Assembly (NCBI GenBank): GCA_004379165.1
Contig: NKXK01000025.1
Coordinates: 62,001 to 126,000 of the forward strand
DNA length: 64,000 bases
Direction of reading: 5' to 3'
DNA from: Rhodocyclaceae bacterium
Lineage (GTDB): Bacteria; Pseudomonadota; Gammaproteobacteria; Burkholderiales; Rhodocyclaceae
Positions 8,077 to 16,216 of this stretch are shown piece by piece. The position numbers were made by a program, and so were the translations under genes. Below the pieces are notes generated by a model. That model was given only the letters and a program-made list of their open reading frames with translations, was not told where the DNA came from and ran no database searches. Position 1 is the first letter of the stretch. Each line of letters starts with the position of its first letter.

Positions 8077-8591
8077 TCGCGGCAATCGGTGCGGTGGCGA
8101 GCAATGACATGCTCGGACTCGATAACTGGCTACCTTGGGATATCCCGGAAGAATTGGCCTATTTTGAGCGCACAGTTGCCGGCGCGGCGCTGGTTGTCGG
8201 TCGACTGACATATGAGTCCATGGATATCGTGCCAGTGGATACTTTTGTCGTGACCGGGCAGGAAAACTACGTGCTGCGGTCTGGCTGTCACCGCGTTGCC
8301 TCGGTCGAAGCTGGCTTGCGCCAGGCACTGGCGACCGGAAAGCCGGTGTTTGTCATCGGCGGGGCGTCGGTCTACGCTGCCGCCTGGCCTTACTGTGAGC
8401 GCTTTTTCCTTACCCGCATCGACAAGCCATTTGATGGGGATACCCGTTTTCCGGACAGCATTCCGCTCGATCGCTGGGCGGTGGTCGCTGATAGCCAGGC
8501 AAGCTATCTCGAACGGCGCAGCGGTGAACCGGTAATTTGTCGCTTTTTACAGTACGCGCAGCCCGACGTCAAATCGCTTAACGCGGCCTGA
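8073..8591 (+). CDS. Dihydrofolate reductase family protein
   Basis: Dihydrofolate reductase folds reduce dihydrofolate or related pterins with NADPH. The 172-aa protein from ATG 8073 (overlapping the previous stop as ATGA) begins MIAAIGAVASNDMLGLDNWL. It has the PWDIPEELAYF block with Glu at the usual catalytic acid position, the NADPH-binding GRLTYESM, and VFVIGGASVYAAA with the GG pair. Downstream, FFLTRID and DTRFPD match family strands. The track start at 8055 adds six residues and is less likely. Coupling to a FolB-like gene suggests a shared pterin pathway, either folate or a tetrahydromonapterin-like cofactor. Whether this is the cell's main FolA cannot be decided here. Confidence 0.8.
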   Translation: MIAAIGAVASNDMLGLDNWLPWDIPEELAYFERTVAGAALVVGRLTYESMDIVPVDTFVVTGQENYVLRSGCHRVASVEAGLRQALATGKPVFVIGGASVYAAAWPYCERFFLTRIDKPFDGDTRFPDSIPLDRWAVVADSQASYLERRSGEPVICRFLQYAQPDVKSLNAA

Positions 8592-8662
8592 GCCGACCGC
8601 CAAGGATTGCCAAGCCTCGCTGGAGTGGCGCAAAATCCGGAAAAACAATGAGGAGCAGCAGC

Positions 8663-11600
8663 ATGCGCGCTGCATTGAGGACGACCGCGGAGACATCGCG
8701 TCACTTGTGGGTGGCGCTGTGCGCGCTGGCGGCCGCCGCCTTTGTCCTCCTTGCGTATGTTCTGTGGTCCACACATCAGGCGACCTGGGATCAGTCGCGC
8801 GCGCTGGTGCGCAGTCAGGCAGGGTTGATTGAATCCCGGCTGGATGCCACGTTGCGGCGAATTGACGCCAGCCTGGGTGACCTCGCCACCAGCATTCCGG
8901 ATGCTGCGCTGAACGGCGAATACAACGAGACGGATAAGGTGGCCATCGAGGCGCGGATGGCTCGGCATCTGCATTCCTTTCCCGAACTGTCCGGATTCGG
9001 TGTCATCGACCAGAGCGGTCGCGTGCGTTATCTCGCGGGGGGCGGTGAGCACGCCCAGCTGGATGACCGGCCGTATTTCATCAGTGCCCGTGATGTGGCC
9101 GGGGACGGACTCGTTTTTTCCGAGGTTGTGATTTCGCGGATCACCGGCCATCAGGTGCTGGTGGTTGCGCGCGCAGTTCGCGATGCACAGGGGCGATTCC
9201 TCGGGATTGTCAGCGCGGCGCTTGAACTCGCAAAATTCGAGGCCTTGTTTGCCGAGGAACTCCCCGGAAAAACCGGTGCATTGGCGGTGCGGCGCAGCGA
9301 CAATCATGCGCTGGTTGTCCGCTACCCGCCGGTACCCGACGAGATCAATCGCAGTCTGGGCCCGACGCATCCGCTTATTGCGCGGATCGCCGCCGGCGAG
9401 CGGGAGGAAACGCTGTCGTTTGCCGCGCAGGCGGATGGCGTACAGCGTATTTATGCATTCCGGAAGCTGGAGCATTACCCCTTCTATGTGCTTGCCGGTT
9501 TGTCCGAAGCCGACGCCCTCGTTGTGTGGCGAGAACGGGCCTGGGCGGTGGGTACGGTTGGCGGGGCGCTATTCCTCTGTCTGGGTGTCGTCATGTACGG
9601 ACTGTTTCGCGCCCAGGCACAGGCGCATGCAGCGGCGACGGCCTTGGCGCAGCATCGTCAGCAGTTGCGCGAGGCACAGCGCCTGGCCAAGGTGGGCAGT
9701 TGGGAACTCGACCTGCAGAGCAATGTGCTGACCTGGTCGGATGAGTTGTTCCAGATTTTTGAACTAGACCCGGCGGTGACGGCAACAAGCTACGAATTGT
9801 TCCTCTCTTATGTTCATCCGGAGGACCGAGCGTTGCTGGAGCGCAGTCACCTGGAGTCGGTCGCCAATCGCAGCAGTTACGACATCGAGCATCGGGTAGT
9901 GATGCCTGATGGTCGCATCAAATATCTTCGGGAGTGCGGCGAGACTTTCTATCGTGATGACGGGACGCCATTGCGCTCGATCGGTACGGCTCAGGATGTC
10001 ACCAGCCGCCGCCAGATGGAAGCGAAGATGCAGTTACTGGGCAGTGCCTTTCAGCACAGCGGTGAAGCAATCCTTATCAGTGATCACGACAACAATATCG
10101 TCACTGTCAATCCTGCTTTCTCACAGCTGACCGGTTACAGCGCCGAGGAGGCCATCGGGCGCAATCCGCGCTTCCTTTCTGCAGGGCGTACTTCCGGTGA
10201 GGAGTATGCGGCGATGTGGGCAAGCATCCACGAGAGCGGCTTCTGGCAGGGCGAGATCTGGGATCGACGCAAGGACGGCGGGGTTTATCCAAAGTGGATG
10301 TCGGTCTCGGTGATCCGTGATGACGAGGGCAGCATCCGTTATCACATCGCGCATTTTACGGATGTGTCGTCCGAGCGGGCAGCCGAGGCCAAGTTGCACC
10401 ACATGGCGCACCACGATGTGCTCACGGGACTGCTCAACCGCTTCAGCCTCAAGGGCCGGCTTGATCAGGCGCTGGCGGCGGCTCGTCGCGACGGTGGCCG
10501 TGTGGCCGTGATGTTCATCGACCTCGATCGTTTCAAGCTGATCAACGATACGCTGGGTCACCATGTGGGTGATCTGCTGTTGATCGATGTTGCCAACCGT
10601 TTGCGTGATGCAGTACGCGACAGCGATGTCGTTGCCCGTCTGGGTGGTGATGAATTTGTCGTCATGTTGACGGCCATTGAAAACAGCAGCGGCGTTGCGC
10701 TGGTCGCGGAAAAGCTGGTGAAAGCGGTTGGCGAGCTTTATGTTATCGAAGGCCATGATCTCTACATTACTCCGTCGATTGGAATCGCCATCTTTCCGAC
10801 CGATGGCGGCGACGGCGATGTGCTGATGAAGAACGCCGATGCGGCGATGTATCACGCCAAGAATGCCGGCCGTAACAATTTCCAGTTCTTCGACGAAAAG
10901 ATGAACAGCGCTGCGCTGGAGCGGCTGAACACCGAGCATGCCTTGCGTCAGGCATTGTCACGCGAGGAGTTCCGGTTGCACTTCCAGCCGGTGATCGACG
11001 TGAGTAGCGGCCGGGTGGCCGGGGTCGAGGCCTTGATCCGCTGGCAGCACCCGGAAAAGGGGCTGCTGGCGCCCGGACGCTTCATCGGCATTGCCGAGGA
11101 GACCGGACTGATCCAGCCGATCGGCGAATGGGTGTTCTGGGCGGCCTGCCGGCAACTCGCTGAGTTCAACGCGATCGGTCTGACGGGAATCTGCATGGGG
11201 ATCAATATCTCGGCAATCCAGATGCGCAATGGCAACCTGCCGATCCTGGCCCGCGGCGCCATCGAGGCCTATGGGCTCAATCCGGGGCAGTTGGTCTTCG
11301 CGATCACCGAGTCAGTGGCCATGGAGCAACCGGCGGAGACCATCCGGATTCTCGATATCCTGCACGACATGGGCATCCAGCTTGCGATCGACGATTTCGG
11401 TACCGGATATTCGTCACTTGCCTATCTCCGCATGTTCCCCATCCATCATCTCAAGCTCGACCGCTCCTTTGTCGAGGAAATCGGGCAGACCAGCGATGGC
11501 TCGGTGATAAGCGATGCGACCATCGGTCTCGCGCACAATCTGCAGCTCAAGATCGCCGCCGAGGGCGTCGAGACGGCCGAGCAATTCGACTATCTCAAGG

Positions 11601-11692
11601 CGCAGGGCTGCGATCTCGTTCAGGGCTATCTCTTCAGCCACCCCTTGCCCTCGGAAGCGGTGATCGAATTCATTTGTCAGCGTAACGGCTGA
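8663..11692 (+). CDS. Membrane dCache-PAS-PAS-GGDEF-EAL cyclic-di-GMP protein
   Basis: This 1009-aa signalling protein can both make and degrade cyclic di-GMP. The order is a membrane span (residues ~12-35, LWVALCALAAAAFVLLAYVL), a periplasmic dCache-like sensor (~40-290), a second span (~300-320), two PAS domains (~345-470 and ~475-590), GGDEF (~600-760) and EAL (~770-1005). The GGDEF site reads RLGGDEFVVML and is intact. EAL has VEALIRWQHP, DDFGTGYSSLAYL and LKLDRSF, so both activities look possible. The ATG at 8663 is chosen because AGGAG lies 7 nt upstream; the track start at 8648 is five codons earlier. It stands alone, before the psrA promoter. Confidence 0.93.
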   Translation: MRAALRTTAETSRHLWVALCALAAAAFVLLAYVLWSTHQATWDQSRALVRSQAGLIESRLDATLRRIDASLGDLATSIPDAALNGEYNETDKVAIEARMARHLHSFPELSGFGVIDQSGRVRYLAGGGEHAQLDDRPYFISARDVAGDGLVFSEVVISRITGHQVLVVARAVRDAQGRFLGIVSAALELAKFEALFAEELPGKTGALAVRRSDNHALVVRYPPVPDEINRSLGPTHPLIARIAAGEREETLSFAAQADGVQRIYAFRKLEHYPFYVLAGLSEADALVVWRERAWAVGTVGGALFLCLGVVMYGLFRAQAQAHAAATALAQHRQQLREAQRLAKVGSWELDLQSNVLTWSDELFQIFELDPAVTATSYELFLSYVHPEDRALLERSHLESVANRSSYDIEHRVVMPDGRIKYLRECGETFYRDDGTPLRSIGTAQDVTSRRQMEAKMQLLGSAFQHSGEAILISDHDNNIVTVNPAFSQLTGYSAEEAIGRNPRFLSAGRTSGEEYAAMWASIHESGFWQGEIWDRRKDGGVYPKWMSVSVIRDDEGSIRYHIAHFTDVSSERAAEAKLHHMAHHDVLTGLLNRFSLKGRLDQALAAARRDGGRVAVMFIDLDRFKLINDTLGHHVGDLLLIDVANRLRDAVRDSDVVARLGGDEFVVMLTAIENSSGVALVAEKLVKAVGELYVIEGHDLYITPSIGIAIFPTDGGDGDVLMKNADAAMYHAKNAGRNNFQFFDEKMNSAALERLNTEHALRQALSREEFRLHFQPVIDVSSGRVAGVEALIRWQHPEKGLLAPGRFIGIAEETGLIQPIGEWVFWAACRQLAEFNAIGLTGICMGINISAIQMRNGNLPILARGAIEAYGLNPGQLVFAITESVAMEQPAETIRILDILHDMGIQLAIDDFGTGYSSLAYLRMFPIHHLKLDRSFVEEIGQTSDGSVISDATIGLAHNLQLKIAAEGVETAEQFDYLKAQGCDLVQGYLFSHPLPSEAVIEFICQRNG

Positions 11693-11721
11693 TGTTCCGG
11701 TAAACATTCCAGAAAAAAGAC

Positions 11722-11774
11722 TTGCCAGTTCAGTAAGATTTTCCTATGATTCAAACGAACGTATGAATCATAGG
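11722..11774 (+). promoter_or_regulatory. psrA promoter with overlapping palindromic operator
   Basis: TTGCCA-N17-TATGAT gives a sigma-70 promoter at 11722-11750. Overlapping the -10 is a perfect 11-bp inverted repeat, CCTATGATTCA (11743-11753) and TGAATCATAGG (11764-11774). Within it lies TCAAAC-GAAC-GTATGA, similar to the sites before fadL and the fadB operon. The right arm runs into the Shine-Dalgarno sequence, so autorepression by PsrA is likely, and an RNA hairpin could also mask translation. Confidence 0.7.
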
Positions 11775-11782
11775 AGGTGATC

Positions 11783-12469
11783 ATGGCTGAAGCGCGTACT
11801 GTCGATACCCGGGAGCGAATTCTCGACGCCGCTGAGCGCCTGTTCATGGCGCACGGCTATGAAGGTACTTCAATGCGCCAGATCACGGGCGAGGCCAATG
11901 TCAATCTGGCGGCAGTGAACTATCACTTCGGCTCCAAGGAGTCGTTGATGCAGGAGGTCTTTCGCCGCCGGCTCGACTGGCTTAACGAGGAGCGGATGCG
12001 GGTGCTTGATGCCTATGAAAAAGAAGCGGGCGGCAATCCGTTGAAGCCGTCGCAGATCGTCGATGGCTTTTTCGGCACCTTGTTGCGCATGGCTGACGAG
12101 GACGATCACGGCGGTATGACCTTCCTGCGCCTGCTCGGGCGGACGCTGACCGAGCCTTCAGAATTCATCCGCACCTTTCTCGCCCATGAGTACAAGCCGG
12201 TGATGGATCGCTACAAGGAAGTGCTGTTCCGGGCGCTGCCGGAGGTCCCCAAGGCCGAGATCGTCTGGCGCTTCCACTTCATGCTCGGCGCGACCTCCTA
12301 CGCCATTGCCGGCACCGATGCCTTGCGTCTGGTCACGGACTGGCAGATCGAGGAGGAAGACTCGACCGATCGTCTCGACCGCCTCGTGCCGCGCCTGATG
12401 TCCTTTCTGCTCGGTGGCTTGCGCGCACCGCTTCCGCAATTCGACCCGTCTGCGGTCAACCCGAAATAA
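11783..12469 (+). CDS. psrA: TetR-family fatty-acid degradation regulator, PsrA-like
   Basis: The 228-aa protein has an N-terminal TetR helix-turn-helix (TRERILDAAERLFMAHGYEG, then NVNLAAVNYHFGSKESLMQ). The C-terminal part contains EIVWRFHFMLGATSYAI, very similar to the RVHFMLGA region of Pseudomonas PsrA. PsrA is a repressor of beta-oxidation genes relieved by long-chain acyl-CoA or fatty acid; that role is known for the family and inferred here. ATG 11783 follows AGGAGGTGATC; the track start is an in-frame GTG inside the ribosome site. It leads the fadE operon. Its last codons and stop (SAVNPK) come from a copy of the dispersed polar repeat. Confidence 0.85.
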   Translation: MAEARTVDTRERILDAAERLFMAHGYEGTSMRQITGEANVNLAAVNYHFGSKESLMQEVFRRRLDWLNEERMRVLDAYEKEAGGNPLKPSQIVDGFFGTLLRMADEDDHGGMTFLRLLGRTLTEPSEFIRTFLAHEYKPVMDRYKEVLFRALPEVPKAEIVWRFHFMLGATSYAIAGTDALRLVTDWQIEEEDSTDRLDRLVPRLMSFLLGGLRAPLPQFDPSAVNPK

Positions 12470-12480
12470 CGCCAAAAACC
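12450..12480 (+). repeat. Dispersed polar repeat, copy overlapping the psrA stop
   Basis: CTGCGGTCAACCCGAAATAA plus GCCAAAAACC matches the consensus with one C/G deleted in the CCCGG run. It supplies the last codons and the TAA stop of psrA. Confidence 0.75.
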
Positions 12481-12505
12481 AATTACATCTTCAGGAGACA
12501 CACCC

Positions 12506-14860
12506 ATGTTTGACAGTATTCCCGCGCTGGTCGGCTTCGCCCTGCTGGCGCTGGTGGCCACCGTTTTTTTCGTGCAGCCGATCCGTCGTGCGCTGATCAC
12601 TGCGCCGATTTTTACCACCTACCGCAAGGTCCTGCCGCAGATGTCGGACACCGAACGCGATGCTCTCGAAGCTGGCACCGTCTGGTGGGAAGGGGAGTTG
12701 TTCCGGGGCCATCCCGATTGGCAAAAGCTGCATGCCTACCCGCAACCGAAGCTGACGGCCGAGGAACAATCCTTCCTCGACAACGAATGTGAAGAAGCCT
12801 GTGGCCTGGTCGATGACTGGAAAGTCACACACGAACTCTACGACCTGCCCAACGCCGCCTGGCGCTACATCAAGGACAAGGGTTTCCTTGGCATGATCAT
12901 CCCGAAGAAATACGGCGGACTGGAATTCTCGGCCTACGCCCATTCGCAGGTCGTGACCAAATTGTCGACGCGTTCAAGCGCCTTATCAGTGTCGGTGATG
13001 GTGCCCAATTCCCTCGGTCCGGCCGAGTTGTTGCTGCATTACGGCACCGAGGCACAGAAAAACCATTACCTGCCGCGTCTGGCCAAGGGCATCGAAATTC
13101 CCGCCTTTGCACTGACCAGCCCGTGGGCCGGCTCCGATGCGGCGTCGATTCCGGATGCCGGCGTCGTCTGCAAAGGCATGTATCAGGGCAAGGAAGTGCT
13201 GGGCATGCGCGTTTCCTTCGACAAGCGTTACATCACACTGGCGCCGGTATGCACCGTTTTTGGCCTGGCCTTCCATCTGTACGATCCGGATGGTCTGCTG
13301 GGTGGCAAGAAGCATGTCGGTATCACCTGTGCGCTGGTACCCTATGACCATCCGGGCGTCGATACCGGCCGTCGCCACTTCCCGCTCAACGCCATGTTCA
13401 TGAACGGCCCGGTGCGCGGCACCGATGTCTTCATGCCGCTCGATTTCATTATCGGTGGGCCCAAAATGGCAGGCCACGGCTGGCGCATGCTGATGGAGTG
13501 CCTTGCCGCCGGCCGCTCGATTTCGTTGCCGTCCTCGAATACCGGCATGGCACAGATGACGGCCCGCGCCGTTGGCGGATACGCCCGCGTCCGCAGTCAG
13601 TTCAAGATGGCCGTCGGCAAATTCGAGGGGGTCGAGGAAGCGCTGACCCGCATCGGTGCCTACACCTACATGATGGATGCCGTGCGGACAATGACTGCCG
13701 GTGCCATCGATCTCGGCGAAAAACCTTCCGTCGTCTCCGCTATTGCCAAGTATCACGTTACCGAGCGTGCCCGTCAGGTCGTCAATGACGGCATGGACGT
13801 CATTGGCGGCAAGGGTATCTGCCTTGGCCCGTCGAACTTCATGGGCCGGGCCTACCAGCAGGTACCGATCGGTATCACTGTCGAGGGCGCCAATATCCTT
13901 ACCCGCTCGCTGATCATCTTCGGGCAGGGCGCCATCCGCTGCCATCCGTATCTGCTGCCGGAAATGCAGGCGGCGCAGAATCCGGATGCCCGCAAGGGCC
14001 TGGTCGATTTCGACAAGGCGCTGTTCGGCCACATCGGCTTCACCATCAAGAACGGTTTCCGCGCCCTGTGGCTGGGCATGACCGGCTCGCATTTCGCGTC
14101 AGTCAATGTCGATACGGCGCCGGAAATGCGTCGTTACTACCAGCAACTGACGCGCTTCTCGGCCGCATTTGCCTTCATGGCCGATATCTCGCTGCTGGTG
14201 CTTGGCGGCAGCGTCAAGCGCCGCGAAAAGCTTTCGGCACGCCTCGGCGACATCCTCGCCCAGATGTACCTGATCTCCTGCACCCTCAAGCGCTACGAGG
14301 CCGAAGGCCGGCGCGAGGCGGACGCGCCCCTAGCACACTGGGCGATCTGGGATGCGATGTACAAGGCCCAGCAGGCATTCGACGGCGTCATCGCCAACTT
14401 CCCGGTGCGCTTCATTGCGGCTTTCCTGCATCGCTCGATCTTCCCGTGGGGGCATCCGTATGTCGTGCCGTCGGACGAAGTCGGCCATCAGGTCGCCAAG
14501 CTGCTGATCGCACCCTCGGCAACCCGCCACCGCCTGACCGCCGAGTGCTACGTGCCGATGAGCGAAGACGAACCGGTCGGTGCCATCGAGCTTGCGCTGC
14601 AGGCAACGCTGGAAGCCGAGGCGATCGAGGCGAAGATCCGCGCCGCCGAGAAGGACGGCCGTTTCGACAACAACCCGCGGGCCAATGTCCGTGATATCGC
14701 CAGCGTTGCAGCCGAAATGGGTGTGATTACGGTCGCCGAAGCCGAGATCATGCGCCGCCGCAACCACCTGCGCGATATCGTCGTCCGGGTTGATGACTTC
14801 CCCTTCGACTATGGCGTGGCGACTGCCAACAAGCCGGCGGAATGCCGGATGGCGGCGTGA
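12506..14860 (+). CDS. fadE: Acyl-CoA dehydrogenase, FadE type
   Basis: FadE carries out the first, FAD-dependent step of beta-oxidation (acyl-CoA to trans-2-enoyl-CoA). At 784 aa the protein matches the long FadE family rather than 400-aa dehydrogenases. It starts with a hydrophobic membrane segment (PALVGFALLALVATVFFVQP). Next come the FadE-specific region TAEEQSFLDNECEEACGLVDDW and the dehydrogenase core (FALTSPWAGSDAASIPD, GVDTGRRHFPLNAMFMNGPV). The C-terminal part is the DUF1974-like FadE extension, ending DVRDFPFDYG-like (VRVDDFPFDYGVA). It lies 36 bp after psrA with AGGAGAC upstream and is followed directly by a thiolase, all one operon. Confidence 0.95.
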   Translation: MFDSIPALVGFALLALVATVFFVQPIRRALITAPIFTTYRKVLPQMSDTERDALEAGTVWWEGELFRGHPDWQKLHAYPQPKLTAEEQSFLDNECEEACGLVDDWKVTHELYDLPNAAWRYIKDKGFLGMIIPKKYGGLEFSAYAHSQVVTKLSTRSSALSVSVMVPNSLGPAELLLHYGTEAQKNHYLPRLAKGIEIPAFALTSPWAGSDAASIPDAGVVCKGMYQGKEVLGMRVSFDKRYITLAPVCTVFGLAFHLYDPDGLLGGKKHVGITCALVPYDHPGVDTGRRHFPLNAMFMNGPVRGTDVFMPLDFIIGGPKMAGHGWRMLMECLAAGRSISLPSSNTGMAQMTARAVGGYARVRSQFKMAVGKFEGVEEALTRIGAYTYMMDAVRTMTAGAIDLGEKPSVVSAIAKYHVTERARQVVNDGMDVIGGKGICLGPSNFMGRAYQQVPIGITVEGANILTRSLIIFGQGAIRCHPYLLPEMQAAQNPDARKGLVDFDKALFGHIGFTIKNGFRALWLGMTGSHFASVNVDTAPEMRRYYQQLTRFSAAFAFMADISLLVLGGSVKRREKLSARLGDILAQMYLISCTLKRYEAEGRREADAPLAHWAIWDAMYKAQQAFDGVIANFPVRFIAAFLHRSIFPWGHPYVVPSDEVGHQVAKLLIAPSATRHRLTAECYVPMSEDEPVGAIELALQATLEAEAIEAKIRAAEKDGRFDNNPRANVRDIASVAAEMGVITVAEAEIMRRRNHLRDIVVRVDDFPFDYGVATANKPAECRMAA

Positions 14861-14868
14861 GTCCGCAG

Positions 14869-16152
14869 ATGAGCCGGACAATCTACATTGTGGACGGCGC
14901 CCGCACGCCCTTCCTCAAAGCACAGAAAGGGCCGGGGCCGTTTGCGGCCTCCGATCTGGCTACTCAGGCCGGTCGTGCCTTGCTGTTGCGCCAGCCCTTT
15001 GCGCCGACCGATCTCGACGAGGTTATCCTCGGCTGCGCTGCGCCGTCGCCGGACGAAACCAACATCGGCCGCTTGGTGGCGCTGCGCCTCGGTTGCGGCA
15101 AGAAGGTGCCGGGCTGGACGGTCATGCGCAACTGCGCCTCCGGCATGCAGGCCATCGATTCGGCCATCGCCAATATCCAGTGCGGCCGTTCGGAATTGCT
15201 GCTGGCGGGCGGCGTTGATGCCTTGTCGCGGGCGCCGCTGCTGTATTCCGATGCGATGGTGCGCTGGTTTGCCGGCATGATGGCGATGCGAACCGCCGGC
15301 CAGAAACTGCAGCATTTCCTGAAATTGCGACCGGCGGCACTGCTGACGCCAGTCATCGGCCTGATGAAAGGCCTGACCGATCCGGTCGTCGGCCTGCTGA
15401 TGGGCCAGACCGCCGAGAACCTCGCCTGGCGCTTCGGCATCGACCGGCAGCAGATGGACGCCTTCGCCGTGCGCAGCCACCAGCGGGCTTATGCCGCACG
15501 GCAGGCCGGCCATCTCGATGAAATCGTGCCCCTGGTCGATACCGCCGGCAAAGTCTATGCGGAAGACGACGGCGTACGCGCCGATGCCACGATGGAGGGC
15601 ATGGCCAAGCCCAAGCCTTTCTTCGACAAGAAATACGGCAACATCACCGCCGCCAACAGCTCGCAGATTACCGATGGCGCCGCCTGGGTGCTGCTGGCCT
15701 CGGAAGAGGCCGTACAGAAATGGGGTCTGAAACCGATCGGCAAGATCGTCGACAGCCAGTGGTCCGGCCTGGAGCCGGAGCAGATGGGCCTCGGTCCGGT
15801 GCATGCCTCGACCCCGATCCTGCAGCGCCACGGTTTGAGCCTCGCCGATATCGACTACTGGGAACTCAACGAAGCCTTTGCCGCGCAGGTGCTCGGCTGC
15901 CAGGCAGCGTGGAAGGATGAAGCCTACTGCCGCGAGCAGCTCGATTTGCCGGGTGCTTTCGGCGAGATCGCCGAGGACCGCCTGAACGTTGATGGCGGCG
16001 CGGTTTCGATCGGCCATCCGGTCGGCGCCTCGGGCGCGCGCATCGTTCTCCACCTGTTGCACGTCCTGCGTCGGAATCAGGCAAAGCGGGGCATGGCGAC
16101 GATCTGTATCGGCGGCGGCCTTGGCGGCGCCATGCTGGTGGAGGCGCTATGA
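14869..16152 (+). CDS. Acetyl-CoA C-acyltransferase (3-ketoacyl-CoA thiolase, FadI/FadA type)
   Basis: The thiolase cleaves 3-ketoacyl-CoA to acetyl-CoA and a shortened acyl-CoA. The 427-aa product (from MSRTIYIVDGARTPFLKA) has the nucleophilic cysteine in MRNCASGMQAIDS. It also has the family block YWELNEAFAAQVLGC, the histidine in VSIGHPVGASGARI, and the C-terminal cysteine in TICIGGGLGGAM. The length and the insert around 130-170 resemble FadI more than FadA. Starts at 14842 (overlapping fadE) and at GTG 14857 are also possible; 14869 is chosen from homology of the N-terminus. It is co-transcribed with fadE and the multifunctional gene downstream. Confidence 0.92.
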   Translation: MSRTIYIVDGARTPFLKAQKGPGPFAASDLATQAGRALLLRQPFAPTDLDEVILGCAAPSPDETNIGRLVALRLGCGKKVPGWTVMRNCASGMQAIDSAIANIQCGRSELLLAGGVDALSRAPLLYSDAMVRWFAGMMAMRTAGQKLQHFLKLRPAALLTPVIGLMKGLTDPVVGLLMGQTAENLAWRFGIDRQQMDAFAVRSHQRAYAARQAGHLDEIVPLVDTAGKVYAEDDGVRADATMEGMAKPKPFFDKKYGNITAANSSQITDGAAWVLLASEEAVQKWGLKPIGKIVDSQWSGLEPEQMGLGPVHASTPILQRHGLSLADIDYWELNEAFAAQVLGCQAAWKDEAYCREQLDLPGAFGEIAEDRLNVDGGAVSIGHPVGASGARIVLHLLHVLRRNQAKRGMATICIGGGLGGAMLVEAL

Positions 16153-16155
16153 ACA

Positions 16156-16191
16156 CTGCCGATTTTTGCCATTTTTTCGGGTTGACCGTGG
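16156..16191 (-). repeat. Dispersed polar repeat, the only copy in reverse orientation
   Basis: Read on the minus strand it is CCACGGTCAACCCGAAAAAA followed by TGGCAAAAATCGGCAG, matching the consensus with one deletion in CCCGG. It fills the gap between the thiolase stop and the fadJ-like ribosome site. Confidence 0.7.
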
Positions 16192-16216
16192 ATGTTGCCC
16201 GACAGGAGTTCGCAGC

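Noticed and set aside
8517-8550. Possible further polar repeat copy in the DHFR-like gene (AGCGGTGAACCGGTAATTTG)
   Set aside because: The core has several mismatches and the 3' half does not fit.
11041-11070. CACCCGGAAAAGGGGCTGCTGG in the EAL domain as a repeat copy
   Set aside because: Only CCCGGAAAA is shared; the sequence encodes the normal QHPEKGLL block of EAL domains.
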